Shown one piece after another: positions 20,144 through 30,147 of a stretch of 60,000 nt of DNA. How positions within the stretch are numbered: the first letter of the stretch is position 1; each line of letters opens with the position of its first letter. The position numbers and the translations under genes are program-made. The notes below the pieces were generated by a model. It made no database searches. It was not told the DNA's origin and saw only the letters and a program-made list of their open reading frames with translations. The stretch lies in assembly GCA_949358305.1 (NCBI GenBank), contig OX442314.1, forward strand, positions 58,229,369 to 58,289,368, given 5' to 3'. The DNA comes from Strigamia acuminata. Lineage: Eukaryota; Arthropoda; Chilopoda; Geophilomorpha; Linotaeniidae.

Positions 20144-21623
20144 TGGTAAACATATTTCGAAAAAAATCCGAAGCTTTATCTCAACTTTAAAGCGGTGATT
20201 GATGAGCAGATGAGGACCAGGGTCGTTGAAAGGGTCAAATCAAATGTAACTTCTTTGCAGTTTAAAACCGTAATTTTGCAATTCGGAGAGATTCGAAGAA
20301 AATCAATTACTTTTACTGAAAAATCGTCGATTTTTTTTATACTTGCCCAGCCCAAATAACCGCAGGGGTTCAAATAGGCGCCTGGGGTCGGGTTCAAAAA
20401 ATAAATTAACGCCGGGCCGAAATTTGAAGTTTTATAGTAGCATTGTCGCTCTTTGTTATAGGCCAATCACCGGCCATTTTGTTGAAGTTGCTTTTGTTGA
20501 TACAAAGTAGCGACAGTAAAAAATGTGCTGAAAGTTTATGAGGTCAAACATGTGGAACATTTATCAGGTCAGACACGTGGAACAGTGCGTGCTTACTTTC
20601 TAAAGAAGGAAAGTGTTGATCTTAATTCTTTTGTTCATTTGAGAATGAATATTTGATGCCTTCTTGTTGTTCGCTTAACTTTCAATCGAAACAACTATGG
20701 CAACGGAATTGACAATCATGATCATGTTTGATAGAATTTAAAACACTCATTAATGTGTTAGTGCTCATTTAGCATGTGTATCGACTCTTGAATTCTAGCC
20801 AAACCGCCAGGACTCAAATGCAACAAATAAATTTAAAGCAAAGATACTGCCAGACCGTTAAAAAAAACAGAAAAGGTCTTGGGAATGTGAAGAGGTTTTG
20901 ACGTCGACAGGGCCGTGCCGACCTATGAGGCAAAGAGGCGGCTGCCTCAGGGCGGCAATCTGACAGGGGCGGCAATTTGGACCCAGAAATGAAGAAAGAA
21001 ACAAAATGCAAGAGAATTACATTTATCAATCATTGGCTGGAACTCTGGCGGGATGTTTTTATCTCTTTCTGGTTGTTTGCAAAAATCTTTTACAGTTCGT
21101 CGAAGCCTCCTGCGGGATCTGTGGTTAATTCTCATTGTCCTGTACACGATAAAAGTGGAAATGTGTTTGTCATTATTACGAGAGAGAGTATTTTTATTTA
21201 CTTACCATTATACAAGTTATTTTTCAAGAACTCAAAATGCACTTGCTAGTCGGTTCGCTGCGCTCAAACTGTTGAAGAAATTTTACTGCAATGCAGATGT
21301 ATTTTGATATTTTCTAGATTTAATTATCTTAAATAATTAATTAGATGTGAAATGCAAAACGAAGAAATTAATTAACTTGAGAATAAATTACAGAATTGAT
21401 TAACCATGTTTCATAATTTAAAACATGTGTTTTACAATTGATTTACTAGTCTAGAGTTCTACATTAAATTGTGGATTCAGAATGAGAGAGACATTTATTC
21501 AGCATATTAGGGAAACATTTTGTAAATTGTTTTAACTTTTTGACAATCTAAGTAAAGCTGCACAAGAAATGTATTGCAGTTAATACTAAAAGGCTGAATA
21601 TGTGACTGAAGGTGATAGCTTAC
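20144..21623. other. Host DNA, no gene recognised; possible hAT end
   Basis: The stretch 20908-20990 (CAGGGCCGTGCCGACC followed by GGCGGCTGCC and repeated GGGCGGCAAT) resembles hAT terminal sequence. Following minus-strand codons at 20947-21147 are Arg-rich and unrecognised. No opposite terminus was found. Confidence 0.35.
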
Positions 21624-21679
21624 CCACAAGGTTTTTCACTTTTGAAGCAGTCGGCTGGCATCCCCTTGACTTTTAAAAC
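21624..21679 (-). other. Candidate 56-nt host exon at the edge of E2
   Basis: On the minus strand a pyrimidine-rich tract and CACAG acceptor precede codons for VLKVKGMPADCFKSEKPCG, ending at a GTAAGC donor. The Cys-rich peptide is not assigned to a family. E2 sits about 20 bp upstream of the acceptor, within the would-be branch/pyrimidine region. It is only a splice-consensus prediction. Confidence 0.3.
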
Positions 21680-21700
21680 CTGTGCTCGGAGGAAAAATTT

Positions 21701-22358
21701 TGTCACGGGCAGGCTACCCACCCTCTTTTTTATTCATTTTATCTTTAAACTAATCCATCCTTATTTTTCCTTAAATTCATCACTTCATCTAGCTAAGATG
21801 AGTCACCTTAAATACATGCGCATCCACAGCATGCGCATCTTATTATTTCCAACAATCAACCTGAGTTACTACCTTTCACCCCCTCTCCCACTTCTATAAA
21901 CCGGACCATGTGACTCATGTTCCCCTAATAACTGTTTTTCCCAAATTCTAACACTTCTCATCCCTCTCTCGACAGGCACACACCTTTAGTGAGAGCTGAG
22001 ATTGTCACCCCTTTACTTTAATCGCGTCTTTACCAGCGCAACTACATTTTCACCTTAATAGCGCCTCTTTTTGCCCGCCTTTTATATTTGAATGCTCGTG
22101 ATATTTCTTGCCCCCGTTCAAGTGTTTATCTCGCGCATTATCATTCTTTTTAGTCTAAACACATATACAGTGATACTGATCCAGTCGAATATAAATAACG
22201 TTTGGTTACAGCGAGTCCGGGTTTGTTTCCCGCCTGATGTCCTCATTTGACGGCGGTATTTATAAGCAAACCTACGAACCTGCCCACTTATTTGCGCTCA
22301 CTCAACATTGCGCGTAAATTTAAGTCATTAACTATAATATCTCAGTTGATACGTGACA
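21701..22358 (+). repeat. 5' LTR of E2 (658 bp)
   Basis: Begins TGTCACGGGCAGG and ends TACGTGACA. It is the same length as the copy at 40218-40875 and nearly identical to it. A U3 promoter was not pinned down, though TATAAATAACG at about 22190 is a possible TATA region. Confidence 0.96.
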
Positions 22359-22362
22359 AACA

Positions 22363-22378
22363 TGGCGAGCCTGACAGG
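22363..22378 (+). other. tRNA primer binding site of E2
   Basis: TGGCGAGCCTGACAGG lies 4 nt after the 5' LTR, the same spacing and nearly the same sequence as in E1. Confidence 0.78.
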
Positions 22379-22460
22379 ATTCACGCTCACTTTTAAGGCA
22401 TAAAAGCGTAAAAAGGTTAGAATTTTTGATTTAATTATTAATCATTTCACATTTTTTCAC

Positions 22461-24191
22461 ATGTCGAGACAGTTGAATAGTGACGGGATTCGTCCCGTTA
22501 CGCGCGACCCATTTGACTTTAGCGAGTTAGAGATGGAACAGGAATGGCAGCAGTCGGCACAGAGAAGAAATGCTCGCAACACATCCGACGAGTTTAGCGC
22601 ATGGCAACGTGCGCAACAAATCCAACGAGCTCAAGAAGAAAACGAACGCCAACAACAAGAATGGCTTGAACATATAGGAAGAACGCGGGGTGAACAACAG
22701 CAACCGCTCGTGAGTATTGCTAATATTTTGCCGGCTACATCCATAAATACGACAACGGCAGTAGTAAGCTCACGTGCGCAACCTCAAGTAAACTTTGCAA
22801 CTTCCACACCGGCTAATTTTTTGGCGACGCCATCTTTTTTCTGTCCACCACAGTTGCCTAGGGAATTAGTAGACACCGTAACTTTAAATGCGGAAGGTTT
22901 GCTGATGTCCGACCTGCGAAATCAATACTATGCACAAACTCGTGGACTGGTCAATGAATTTCGCGAAATTATTCGACAAGGTCCGCGCTCTCTACGCTCA
23001 GGGACCGTCAGGTCTGTGGACGGTGGATCCTCTCATGGCTCCATAAGAGTAGTGGGCACCTCGACACCATTTGATACAGGACTTCCCGCAGCAAATTTGC
23101 GCCGACATCAGGAAAATGCGCACCGATGCCCGCAAACAAGAACATCTGCTGCAGTCGTGCAAAATGTTTACACAACGACCACCGCACCGATAACAAATGT
23201 GACAACCATTTGTACCCAGGCCCCATCTATGGAATCAGCACAGCTCTATTCTACAAGGGCTAATAAGGACTTGATGAGTTCTCTCCTGTACTCCAAGATG
23301 GGATTTCCGCGGGAACGGTCAACCACAAAGGCAAAACTTTCATTGCCGTCGGTAAGGCTAGGCAAGTCGAGTACAAATACTAATCCATTCAAGCCAGGGA
23401 AACCTCCTTGTTTTGATCCAGATAAAGCTGATCTTGGTTATATTGATCTTTACCTTGCACAGTTGTATGCACACATGTATTCTATGCAGGCTCCGGTCGA
23501 CGAATATTTAAAAGTATTTGTCATTCAAGCGACAAGAGGAAGAGCACAGCGATGGTGGTATGCACTTAAACCAAAACCAACTACATGGGAGGACTTTGAA
23601 ATATTATTTCGACGAGCTTTCTCCATGAATTCGGCAGCGGCTAATGTGAAACTTGCCGGACGAAAACAACGCAACGGAGAATCGACGATGTCATTTTTGA
23701 GTGAGATTGTTTATTATCTCGAAGTTGCAGGTTACACAGACCCGGAATTACAATGGGAAAAGGCTCAAAATATGATGCAGACCGAAGTCGTTCATCTTTT
23801 AAGATCCTGGAGGGTAAATTCGCTGGACGAAGCAATCCAGAGGGGGAACGACATCGACAATCGTTTACAGCTGGACACCCTACGAAAAGATGAATATCGG
23901 GATCTGGGTCTGTTGGACCAAGGTATGCCTTCTTTACGCGACGCGCAACGTCCTACCGCGCTCAAGGCTGCGGAGAAGCCCAAAAGAGACGAAGAAACTA
24001 AATCTTTCACGTCCACCGACGCCAAACGTTTCGCACGATATAAAAGACAATTTCTAATGGAATTAGCTGCATTTCAGGCGCAACCAGAACAACCTCCGCC
24101 TGCGCAAGCAGTGACTCCGAAACGGAACCCGATCAGGATGCTAAAAAGAGTACAGTTGCGGGAGCGGCGCAAAAGGCGACAATTAAAGTAA
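22461..24191 (+). CDS. gag: Gag of E2, truncated by a frameshift
   Basis: 576 codons from the first ATG after the PBS. The N-terminal 80 residues are Gln/Arg/Glu-rich. The capsid-like core at about 312-480 (PCFDPDKADLGYIDLYLAQL, then RAQRWWYALKPK, FLSEIVYYLEVAGY and GNDIDNRLQLD) aligns well with E1 Gag. From roughly residue 545 the reading frame is wrong: it turns into Arg/Lys-rich codons and stops, whereas the frame one base back continues the family sequence (24110-24463). A single-base deletion in 24090-24110 explains this. A second programmed frameshift is possible but unlikely, as E1 has one continuous Gag. It has no CCHC knuckle. Confidence 0.9.
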   Translation: MSRQLNSDGIRPVTRDPFDFSELEMEQEWQQSAQRRNARNTSDEFSAWQRAQQIQRAQEENERQQQEWLEHIGRTRGEQQQPLVSIANILPATSINTTTAVVSSRAQPQVNFATSTPANFLATPSFFCPPQLPRELVDTVTLNAEGLLMSDLRNQYYAQTRGLVNEFREIIRQGPRSLRSGTVRSVDGGSSHGSIRVVGTSTPFDTGLPAANLRRHQENAHRCPQTRTSAAVVQNVYTTTTAPITNVTTICTQAPSMESAQLYSTRANKDLMSSLLYSKMGFPRERSTTKAKLSLPSVRLGKSSTNTNPFKPGKPPCFDPDKADLGYIDLYLAQLYAHMYSMQAPVDEYLKVFVIQATRGRAQRWWYALKPKPTTWEDFEILFRRAFSMNSAAANVKLAGRKQRNGESTMSFLSEIVYYLEVAGYTDPELQWEKAQNMMQTEVVHLLRSWRVNSLDEAIQRGNDIDNRLQLDTLRKDEYRDLGLLDQGMPSLRDAQRPTALKAAEKPKRDEETKSFTSTDAKRFARYKRQFLMELAAFQAQPEQPPPAQAVTPKRNPIRMLKRVQLRERRKRRQLK

Positions 24192-24463
24192 ATTTCGCTA
24201 CGTTGACGCCTCCAACCGACGTCCCAAAGGACCACGCGTGTTCTATATCTGTAGTTACGTTTCCTCCCGCGCCTAAACCACCTACAACGGTCAAATGCCC
24301 CGATAGAGGCACCGCATGGCGCAAGACGAAGAAGGACTGGTGGTACCTAGTGGAAAGTACAAACTGGCATCCCATCTGTCCCATCTGTTTCAAGGAATTC
24401 AAAAGACCGGAAAACGCTACCGGCCTGAAGCTCGGGAAGCTGGCCGAGCCAGGCCGCAAGTAA
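24110..24463 (+). pseudogene. C-terminal part of E2 Gag, out of frame
   Basis: This frame carries the Gag tail missing from the upstream frame: an acidic Ser/Glu segment, then AWRKTKKDWWY and HPICPICFKEF, equivalent to the WRK...CPVCGKEW tail of E1. It ends in a TAA at 24461-24463. It overlaps the start of pol in the -1 register, as in E1. It is reached only if the upstream 1-nt loss is absent or bypassed. Confidence 0.8.
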
Positions 24464-27400
24464 TCAAACCGGCCCGAAGTGCGAAGCGCTTGGATTCAGT
24501 GCGACGTGCTACACCCCTCATTAACCTGAGCGAGAACAATTCAAAACAGGTTAATTCCACAACATCTTCAACTAGTATAACTCCCCAGGAGTATAAGCTT
24601 CGAGATAGTGTTGTTTCATCTTTATCATCACCTTCATCCACTAATATCATCGCAGCGAAGACGCCAGTACTGCAGACTGCCGTTTCTAAAACTGCACCAG
24701 GGACAACGTCAAAATCAGCAGTCTTGCAACCTGTGGTTTTGATTAAAGACTCGAAATTGACATCAGTAAGTAACATTACTAAAACTGTGCCTAATCTTGC
24801 ATCTACTCCTAGTTTTGACGCGACGAACAAACCAGAGGAACTGATTTCTCCAATGACGGTCGCTTTCGTAATGCTGTCACCTGAAGAGATGAAAGAGAAT
24901 CCCGAACCTATCATCGAGATAACTCGCGCAGATCGTTTGCGCCAAGAGGCACCGTGTGTTAAAATATCGTGGGCCAATGTGTCATTCACAGCGCTTTTAG
25001 ACTCTGGTGCGCAAACGTGCGCGATGAGTGAGGACCTTTTCCAACAATTACACGAAAAAATGGGGCTGGAATTCATCCATCTTCATGAGAAAGTACAGGT
25101 CGCATCTGGACAGACGGTAACTTCCAAAAAATCGGTACAATTAGCATTACGCGCACCATTAGGCGTAGTGAAATTTGTGTGTTTAGTAATGCCCGACGCG
25201 ACTATTGACTTAATTTTGGGTCGAGATTTCTGCCTAGCGGTAGGCCTAGCTACTGACCATGCAAAAAGTCAGTGGGGTCTCGCAGGCTCAAATGAAATTC
25301 GGAAATTCATGACGTATGAAGATGCTAAAAAATCAGAATCTATTTTAGTGCTACCTATAGCGCAGGAAGCAGTCGAAAATTCTGAGAAGATTCTAAAGCC
25401 CATTAGTGAGATTGTTCCATCAAAAACTTTAAAAAAACCCCCAAACATAACTGAACTTAATTGTCTACTTTTAATGCATCGACCATTGAAAGAGGAAATT
25501 TTCGAGTACCCGAATGACGATTCGCAGCGTCAAGTGAAGCGCATTAAAAATCGCCAACAAGACGAGTGGTCGAACATTTGGTCACCTAAACGAAAGGAAA
25601 ACATCAAAATTCCGAGTAAGATAAAAAAGACAATTTCTCGTAAAATAACGTTAAGTCAATTCCGACGACTTCGACGTCTTCGACGAAAAATAAATGTTAT
25701 TCGTCCCATTGCGAAACAACTGATAGCGCAACGTGCCAAGGACTTGGACGATAAGAAAAAGCTGATTGATAACAACACAATTAGTGCGCAAATCAACAAT
25801 GGTGAGAATGACTCTAAATCAAATGTTAATAACATTAATTTTCTACGATATCAACCCAGTCATGATCCGACTGATCTTGACTGGATATATCACCAATTAT
25901 GGAATAAATTGACTGTTTCTCAAATCAAATTACTAATCGAGACTTTGCAGCCTATTTCCCAAATTTTTAGAGAAGAAATTGGTTTGTGTAATAACACCGA
26001 ATATGAGGTCAACTTAAAACCAGATTTCCGGCCTATTCATGTTCCTGTGAGGCCTGTAAATCCTGCAAAGAAGGCCATCATCGATAAGTATATTGACAAG
26101 AAATTGAAACAAGGAATTATTCAGCGCTCAAAAAGTGATTGTGCCGTTGCGCCAGTCGTCGTGCCAAAGAAAACAGGAGAATGGCGTACAGCGATGGATT
26201 TTCGCCCCATCAATGCGCAAACCATTCCCGATGTATATCCACTTCCTGACATAGATAACATTTTTGCTTACTTAGGAGGTGCGCATTGGTTTTCGATAAT
26301 CGACGGGCGCGAAGCATTTCACCAGATTGGTGTGCGCAAGGGTGACGAGCGGTATTTAGCCTTCATAACACATCGAGGTTTATTTGAGTATGTTCGCATG
26401 CCTTTTGGCCCAATCAACGGACCAGCGACACTACAGAGAGCAATGAATAAAACTCTAGCCAAGTATCTTTACAAATTTGTATTTGTTTACATTGACGATG
26501 TGATAATTTTCAGCCGCACTTTCGAAGAACACGTGCAACATCTGCGTCTTGTTCTGGAAGAATTGTTTAACGCCGGGTTTACCATGAATGCAAGTAAAAC
26601 CGAGCTCTGTCAAAAGAAACTCGAAGTTTTGGGCCACATCGTGGAGTCCGGTCAAATTTCTCCCAACCCGAAGAAAGTGTCAGCAATTCAAAATTATCCC
26701 GCGCCTACCAACTTGCGCGAACTTCAACGATTTAAAGGTATGGTTGGTTATTATCAGTCGTTCATCGCGAACTTTTCCAAGACAAGCGAAGTTTTTCGCC
26801 CATTACTTAAAAAGGACGCAGTTTGGAAATGGACAGATGCGCAACAACTTGCGTTTGACTATTTAAAAGATCAAATAGCCATTCCAACGTTAAAACGACG
26901 CTTCCCCAGTTGGAAAAAGCCATTCATTCTTCAAACAGATGCCAGCTATTCTGGACTGGGGACTGCATTAATGCAGTTAGATGATGCAGGACGAAGAATA
27001 CCAATCGCTTTTGCATCACGCGGACTCAACAGCGCAGAAAAGAACTATAATGTAACTGAAATTGAATGTTTAGCCGCAGTTTGGGCCGTAAAACGGTTCC
27101 GCGCATACCTCGAGATGATGCCATTTTTTCTCGAAAGCGATCACCAATCATTACTATGGTTATTTCAACAGAGAGAACCAACTGGACGACTTGCGCGTTG
27201 GGTTTTATCACTGAGCGATTACAAATTTACATTTTTGCATTGTTCAGGATGTAAAAATCGTGTTGCCGATGCGCTAAGTCGAGCGCCAGTTGATCCACCT
27301 GAAGTTGATGACGAAGACGACAGCCCAAAGGTGGATGAAGCCTGTTATTTGGCATTCTTCGATGATTGCAATCAGTGGCCAGCGTTAAAAATGATTGAGA

Positions 27401-27933
27401 CATTGCCCAAAAACATTAATTCAACATACAAGAAATTATTTAAGCAAGTGTTTCATCAACAAATAATAATTTCAGCTATTTCACCAACAAAGAATAGGAA
27501 GGATAAGAAAAAGTCGCGTCTTCCGCGACCAACTGGTAAAGCTACGGTGCCAAAAGCAAGTGCGCAAACAACACCTTCGACCGTGTCTGTTCCAGCAACA
27601 CAGCCTATTTCCAATCCAGTGGCGCAAACACCAGTTGCGCAACCAGTTCCGCAAGCAAAAACTCCTAATTCTTCACCAGTTCGTGTTTCAGTGCCGTTTA
27701 GAACTAAGCGACGACATTCGCTAATTCCAATTCTAACAAGGAAAAGAGGACGACCACGCAAAATTGCGATTACTCCTGTTCTTTCTCCTAATGCAAGACG
27801 TGCCATTGCTACTCGAACCAGAGCTAAGGTAAAGGATCCCACCTTGGTACCCAAAACTCCTCCGTGGTTACCGCCAAGGTATGCAGGACATTTAAAAACA
27901 TGGACATTTCCGAAACGTTTGAAATCGCAATGA
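24316..27933 (+). CDS. pol: Pol of E2, part 1 (protease, RT, RNase H)
   Basis: 1205 codons ending in TGA. Protease LLDSGAQ is near residue 228. RT has VYIDDVIIF near 725 and PFGPINGPAT before it. RNase H has QTDASYSGLG near 874 and ESDHQSL near 940. A basic, Pro/Ala-rich linker with an AT-hook-like GRPRK leads to the stop. The TGA at 27931-27933 is followed in the same frame by the integrase part, so a single nonsense codon splits pol. E1, its close relative, is open through the matching linker. The first codons shown from 24316 overlap gag; real entry is by -1 frameshift. Confidence 0.93.
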   Translation: MAQDEEGLVVPSGKYKLASHLSHLFQGIQKTGKRYRPEAREAGRARPQVIKPARSAKRLDSVRRATPLINLSENNSKQVNSTTSSTSITPQEYKLRDSVVSSLSSPSSTNIIAAKTPVLQTAVSKTAPGTTSKSAVLQPVVLIKDSKLTSVSNITKTVPNLASTPSFDATNKPEELISPMTVAFVMLSPEEMKENPEPIIEITRADRLRQEAPCVKISWANVSFTALLDSGAQTCAMSEDLFQQLHEKMGLEFIHLHEKVQVASGQTVTSKKSVQLALRAPLGVVKFVCLVMPDATIDLILGRDFCLAVGLATDHAKSQWGLAGSNEIRKFMTYEDAKKSESILVLPIAQEAVENSEKILKPISEIVPSKTLKKPPNITELNCLLLMHRPLKEEIFEYPNDDSQRQVKRIKNRQQDEWSNIWSPKRKENIKIPSKIKKTISRKITLSQFRRLRRLRRKINVIRPIAKQLIAQRAKDLDDKKKLIDNNTISAQINNGENDSKSNVNNINFLRYQPSHDPTDLDWIYHQLWNKLTVSQIKLLIETLQPISQIFREEIGLCNNTEYEVNLKPDFRPIHVPVRPVNPAKKAIIDKYIDKKLKQGIIQRSKSDCAVAPVVVPKKTGEWRTAMDFRPINAQTIPDVYPLPDIDNIFAYLGGAHWFSIIDGREAFHQIGVRKGDERYLAFITHRGLFEYVRMPFGPINGPATLQRAMNKTLAKYLYKFVFVYIDDVIIFSRTFEEHVQHLRLVLEELFNAGFTMNASKTELCQKKLEVLGHIVESGQISPNPKKVSAIQNYPAPTNLRELQRFKGMVGYYQSFIANFSKTSEVFRPLLKKDAVWKWTDAQQLAFDYLKDQIAIPTLKRRFPSWKKPFILQTDASYSGLGTALMQLDDAGRRIPIAFASRGLNSAEKNYNVTEIECLAAVWAVKRFRAYLEMMPFFLESDHQSLLWLFQQREPTGRLARWVLSLSDYKFTFLHCSGCKNRVADALSRAPVDPPEVDDEDDSPKVDEACYLAFFDDCNQWPALKMIETLPKNINSTYKKLFKQVFHQQIIISAISPTKNRKDKKKSRLPRPTGKATVPKASAQTTPSTVSVPATQPISNPVAQTPVAQPVPQAKTPNSSPVRVSVPFRTKRRHSLIPILTRKRGRPRKIAITPVLSPNARRAIATRTRAKVKDPTLVPKTPPWLPPRYAGHLKTWTFPKRLKSQ
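24409..24415 (+). promoter_or_regulatory. Gag-pol slip site position, altered (G GAA AAC)
   Basis: This is the position homologous to G GGA AAC in E1. Here codons are CCG GAA AAC, so the P-site triplet no longer re-pairs cleanly in the -1 frame. The A-site AAC to AAA shift is still possible. Efficiency is probably reduced. Confidence 0.5.
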
Positions 27934-27936
27934 GTT

Positions 27937-30072
27937 GGACAGAAGAAGGCCCTGAAATCTTCAGTGCCCTCTCATGTATTAAAACCCAAACCTATCCCTA
28001 CCAATAAATCAATTCCAACTCCTGTTCTTGCCCATATTCCAATTCCTGCACCTATTCCAACACCTCCCACCAGTTCTATTCCCAGCATTCCACGTAAAAT
28101 TATACCGACTAAAATTCCCGTGCCTATTACTCAACCTAGCGTGCGGCTACGTGCTCCTTTCACAGCTTCCCAATCATCCACATCTGATGATTTAGTCGCT
28201 AAAATAAGACGAAATTTTCGCAAATTAACTGGGATTCCTACCCCAATTTCACAACCTAATACGCATAGGAGACCTACTCCTAAATCAATTCTAAAACCAC
28301 CTCCCAAACCTTCCATTTTACCCACTTCCTCTCCAACTCCTTCCATTCCCTTTCCTGATTTTCCAATTCCTATCCCCTCCCCACCTTCGGGGCCTGTGAT
28401 GTTTGATCCAGGAGCGGGACCATCAGGCCAACAACGCCCTGGTGGCTACGTTGAGGAGACGGAGTCGGATTCCTCGTCGTCCGATGAAAGTTTTGGACCC
28501 ATTCGGGACGTGACGCCGTTGGAACAACATTTGGTGCCTCATCGAGTAACACCAAGAGCGTCACCGAGACTGCGGCCACGAGCTAATCGAACAATGACCG
28601 AGGAGGAAGAAGTGTTAACCGAAGCCGAACAACAAGCTGAGCGGGAACACGATCCACCAATCGAGCATCCGCCATTTGAACTATTGCCGACTGCTGCCGA
28701 AGTTATAGCTGCGCAACAACGAGATCCCTGGTCGCGTGAGATAATTTATTATTTAACCGCCCAAATGTTACCCGTAGATCCCGATGAAGCTAAGAAAATC
28801 AAGGCTGATGCGCAGAACTTAGGCATGTACAAGCAAATGTTATGCAAATTCTCTCCAGTTCACATTAATGACATTCGAAAAAAGCGACAGATTTATCTCC
28901 CTTTAGAATTAAGAGAAAGGTATTTTCGCGCATTGCATTACCCTCCAGTAGTTGGGCATATGGGCCGCGAAAGAACAATGCAAAGATTAAAATCACGCGT
29001 ATATTGGCCAAAAATGCGCGAAGATGTTAATACCTGGATCCAAGTTTGCGAGGCCTGTCAGCGCTCAAAGCCATTAAATCGTTTACCGTATGGAAAAATG
29101 ATAATGTCCCGAACGCGCCGCCTTTTTTCCGCCATTTATATAGATTATTATGGCAAGAAGCCACGTTCTGTAGAAGGTCACTGTTACGCATTTGTAATGG
29201 TAGACTCAGCTAGCCGTTGGTTAGATGTTCGACTTACAGAAGATTCTACTATTGCCACTACCATCGCGCAAATTAAAAAATTTACGCAGCGCTGGGGTTT
29301 TCCCAAAATAATTATCAGTGATAACGCCCCTGCGTTTAGATCTCCAACTTTTCGCAACCAAATTCAGCAATTAGGCGCCACAAATAGGTATACCGCCGCG
29401 TATCACCCGCAGGGAAACATCGCGGAGAGGCTGAATCAATCGTTAAAGAATTGCATTCTTGCGTATATCGACGATCATACGCGCTGGGATGTAAATATCG
29501 GGTATTTTGTGTTAGCTATTAATTCAGCGTATCAAATTTCCCTAAAGTATTCCCTATTTAAAATGGTTACTGGACAGGAAGCTCGATTCCCGGGCGACCT
29601 GGACAGTGACTCAGAAGACGGTGAACCCCTACCCCCAGTTGAGGCAGAAAATTTACACGAGCAAATGCGAATTATGCGAGAACGCGCGATCAGCAACTTG
29701 CGCGAATCCCAAATTCGACATAAAAAATGGTTCGATTTAAAAAGGCGACCCCACGATTTCCGTCCAGGAGATTGGGTAACTTTGCGCAATCGACAGCCAT
29801 CTTCTGCTGATAAACAGTTTGCCGCCGGGTTGCGCCAAAGAACCGAAGGAATTTACCTTATACACAAATTGGTGGGCCCAAATACTGTCATCCTAATGGA
29901 TGAAAATGGTCAGAAAACTCAACCATATAATGTCGTTGAACTAAGACATTGGTATTTTGCCGATGCCAACTCTTTAACATTAGCTGACGTAATTGTTATC
30001 GATAAACATGTTGAAATTTTCACTTTTCATACTCTCGATATCTTTACAGCATATTTTCTTTCTTTCAAATAA
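27937..30072 (+). CDS. pol: Pol of E2, part 2 (integrase)
   Basis: In frame with part 1 after the TGA. There is no ATG near the join; the frame begins with a Pro-rich linker (repeated IP, TP). The integrase zinc domain lies at 28930-29065 (ALHYPP, GHMG, VCEACQRSK). The catalytic core has YIDYYG (about 29140), ISDNAPAF (about 29315) and NIAERLNQS (about 29420), so all three acidic residues are present, unlike E1. The C-terminal domain has HDFRPGDWVTL and ends with RHWY and a short tail. Without TGA readthrough this part would not be made. Confidence 0.9.
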   Translation, partial: GQKKALKSSVPSHVLKPKPIPTNKSIPTPVLAHIPIPAPIPTPPTSSIPSIPRKIIPTKIPVPITQPSVRLRAPFTASQSSTSDDLVAKIRRNFRKLTGIPTPISQPNTHRRPTPKSILKPPPKPSILPTSSPTPSIPFPDFPIPIPSPPSGPVMFDPGAGPSGQQRPGGYVEETESDSSSSDESFGPIRDVTPLEQHLVPHRVTPRASPRLRPRANRTMTEEEEVLTEAEQQAEREHDPPIEHPPFELLPTAAEVIAAQQRDPWSREIIYYLTAQMLPVDPDEAKKIKADAQNLGMYKQMLCKFSPVHINDIRKKRQIYLPLELRERYFRALHYPPVVGHMGRERTMQRLKSRVYWPKMREDVNTWIQVCEACQRSKPLNRLPYGKMIMSRTRRLFSAIYIDYYGKKPRSVEGHCYAFVMVDSASRWLDVRLTEDSTIATTIAQIKKFTQRWGFPKIIISDNAPAFRSPTFRNQIQQLGATNRYTAAYHPQGNIAERLNQSLKNCILAYIDDHTRWDVNIGYFVLAINSAYQISLKYSLFKMVTGQEARFPGDLDSDSEDGEPLPPVEAENLHEQMRIMRERAISNLRESQIRHKKWFDLKRRPHDFRPGDWVTLRNRQPSSADKQFAAGLRQRTEGIYLIHKLVGPNTVILMDENGQKTQPYNVVELRHWYFADANSLTLADVIVIDKHVEIFTFHTLDIFTAYFLSFK

Positions 30073-30088
30073 TTTCCCAAATTATTTT

Positions 30089-30147
<59 letters not shown>

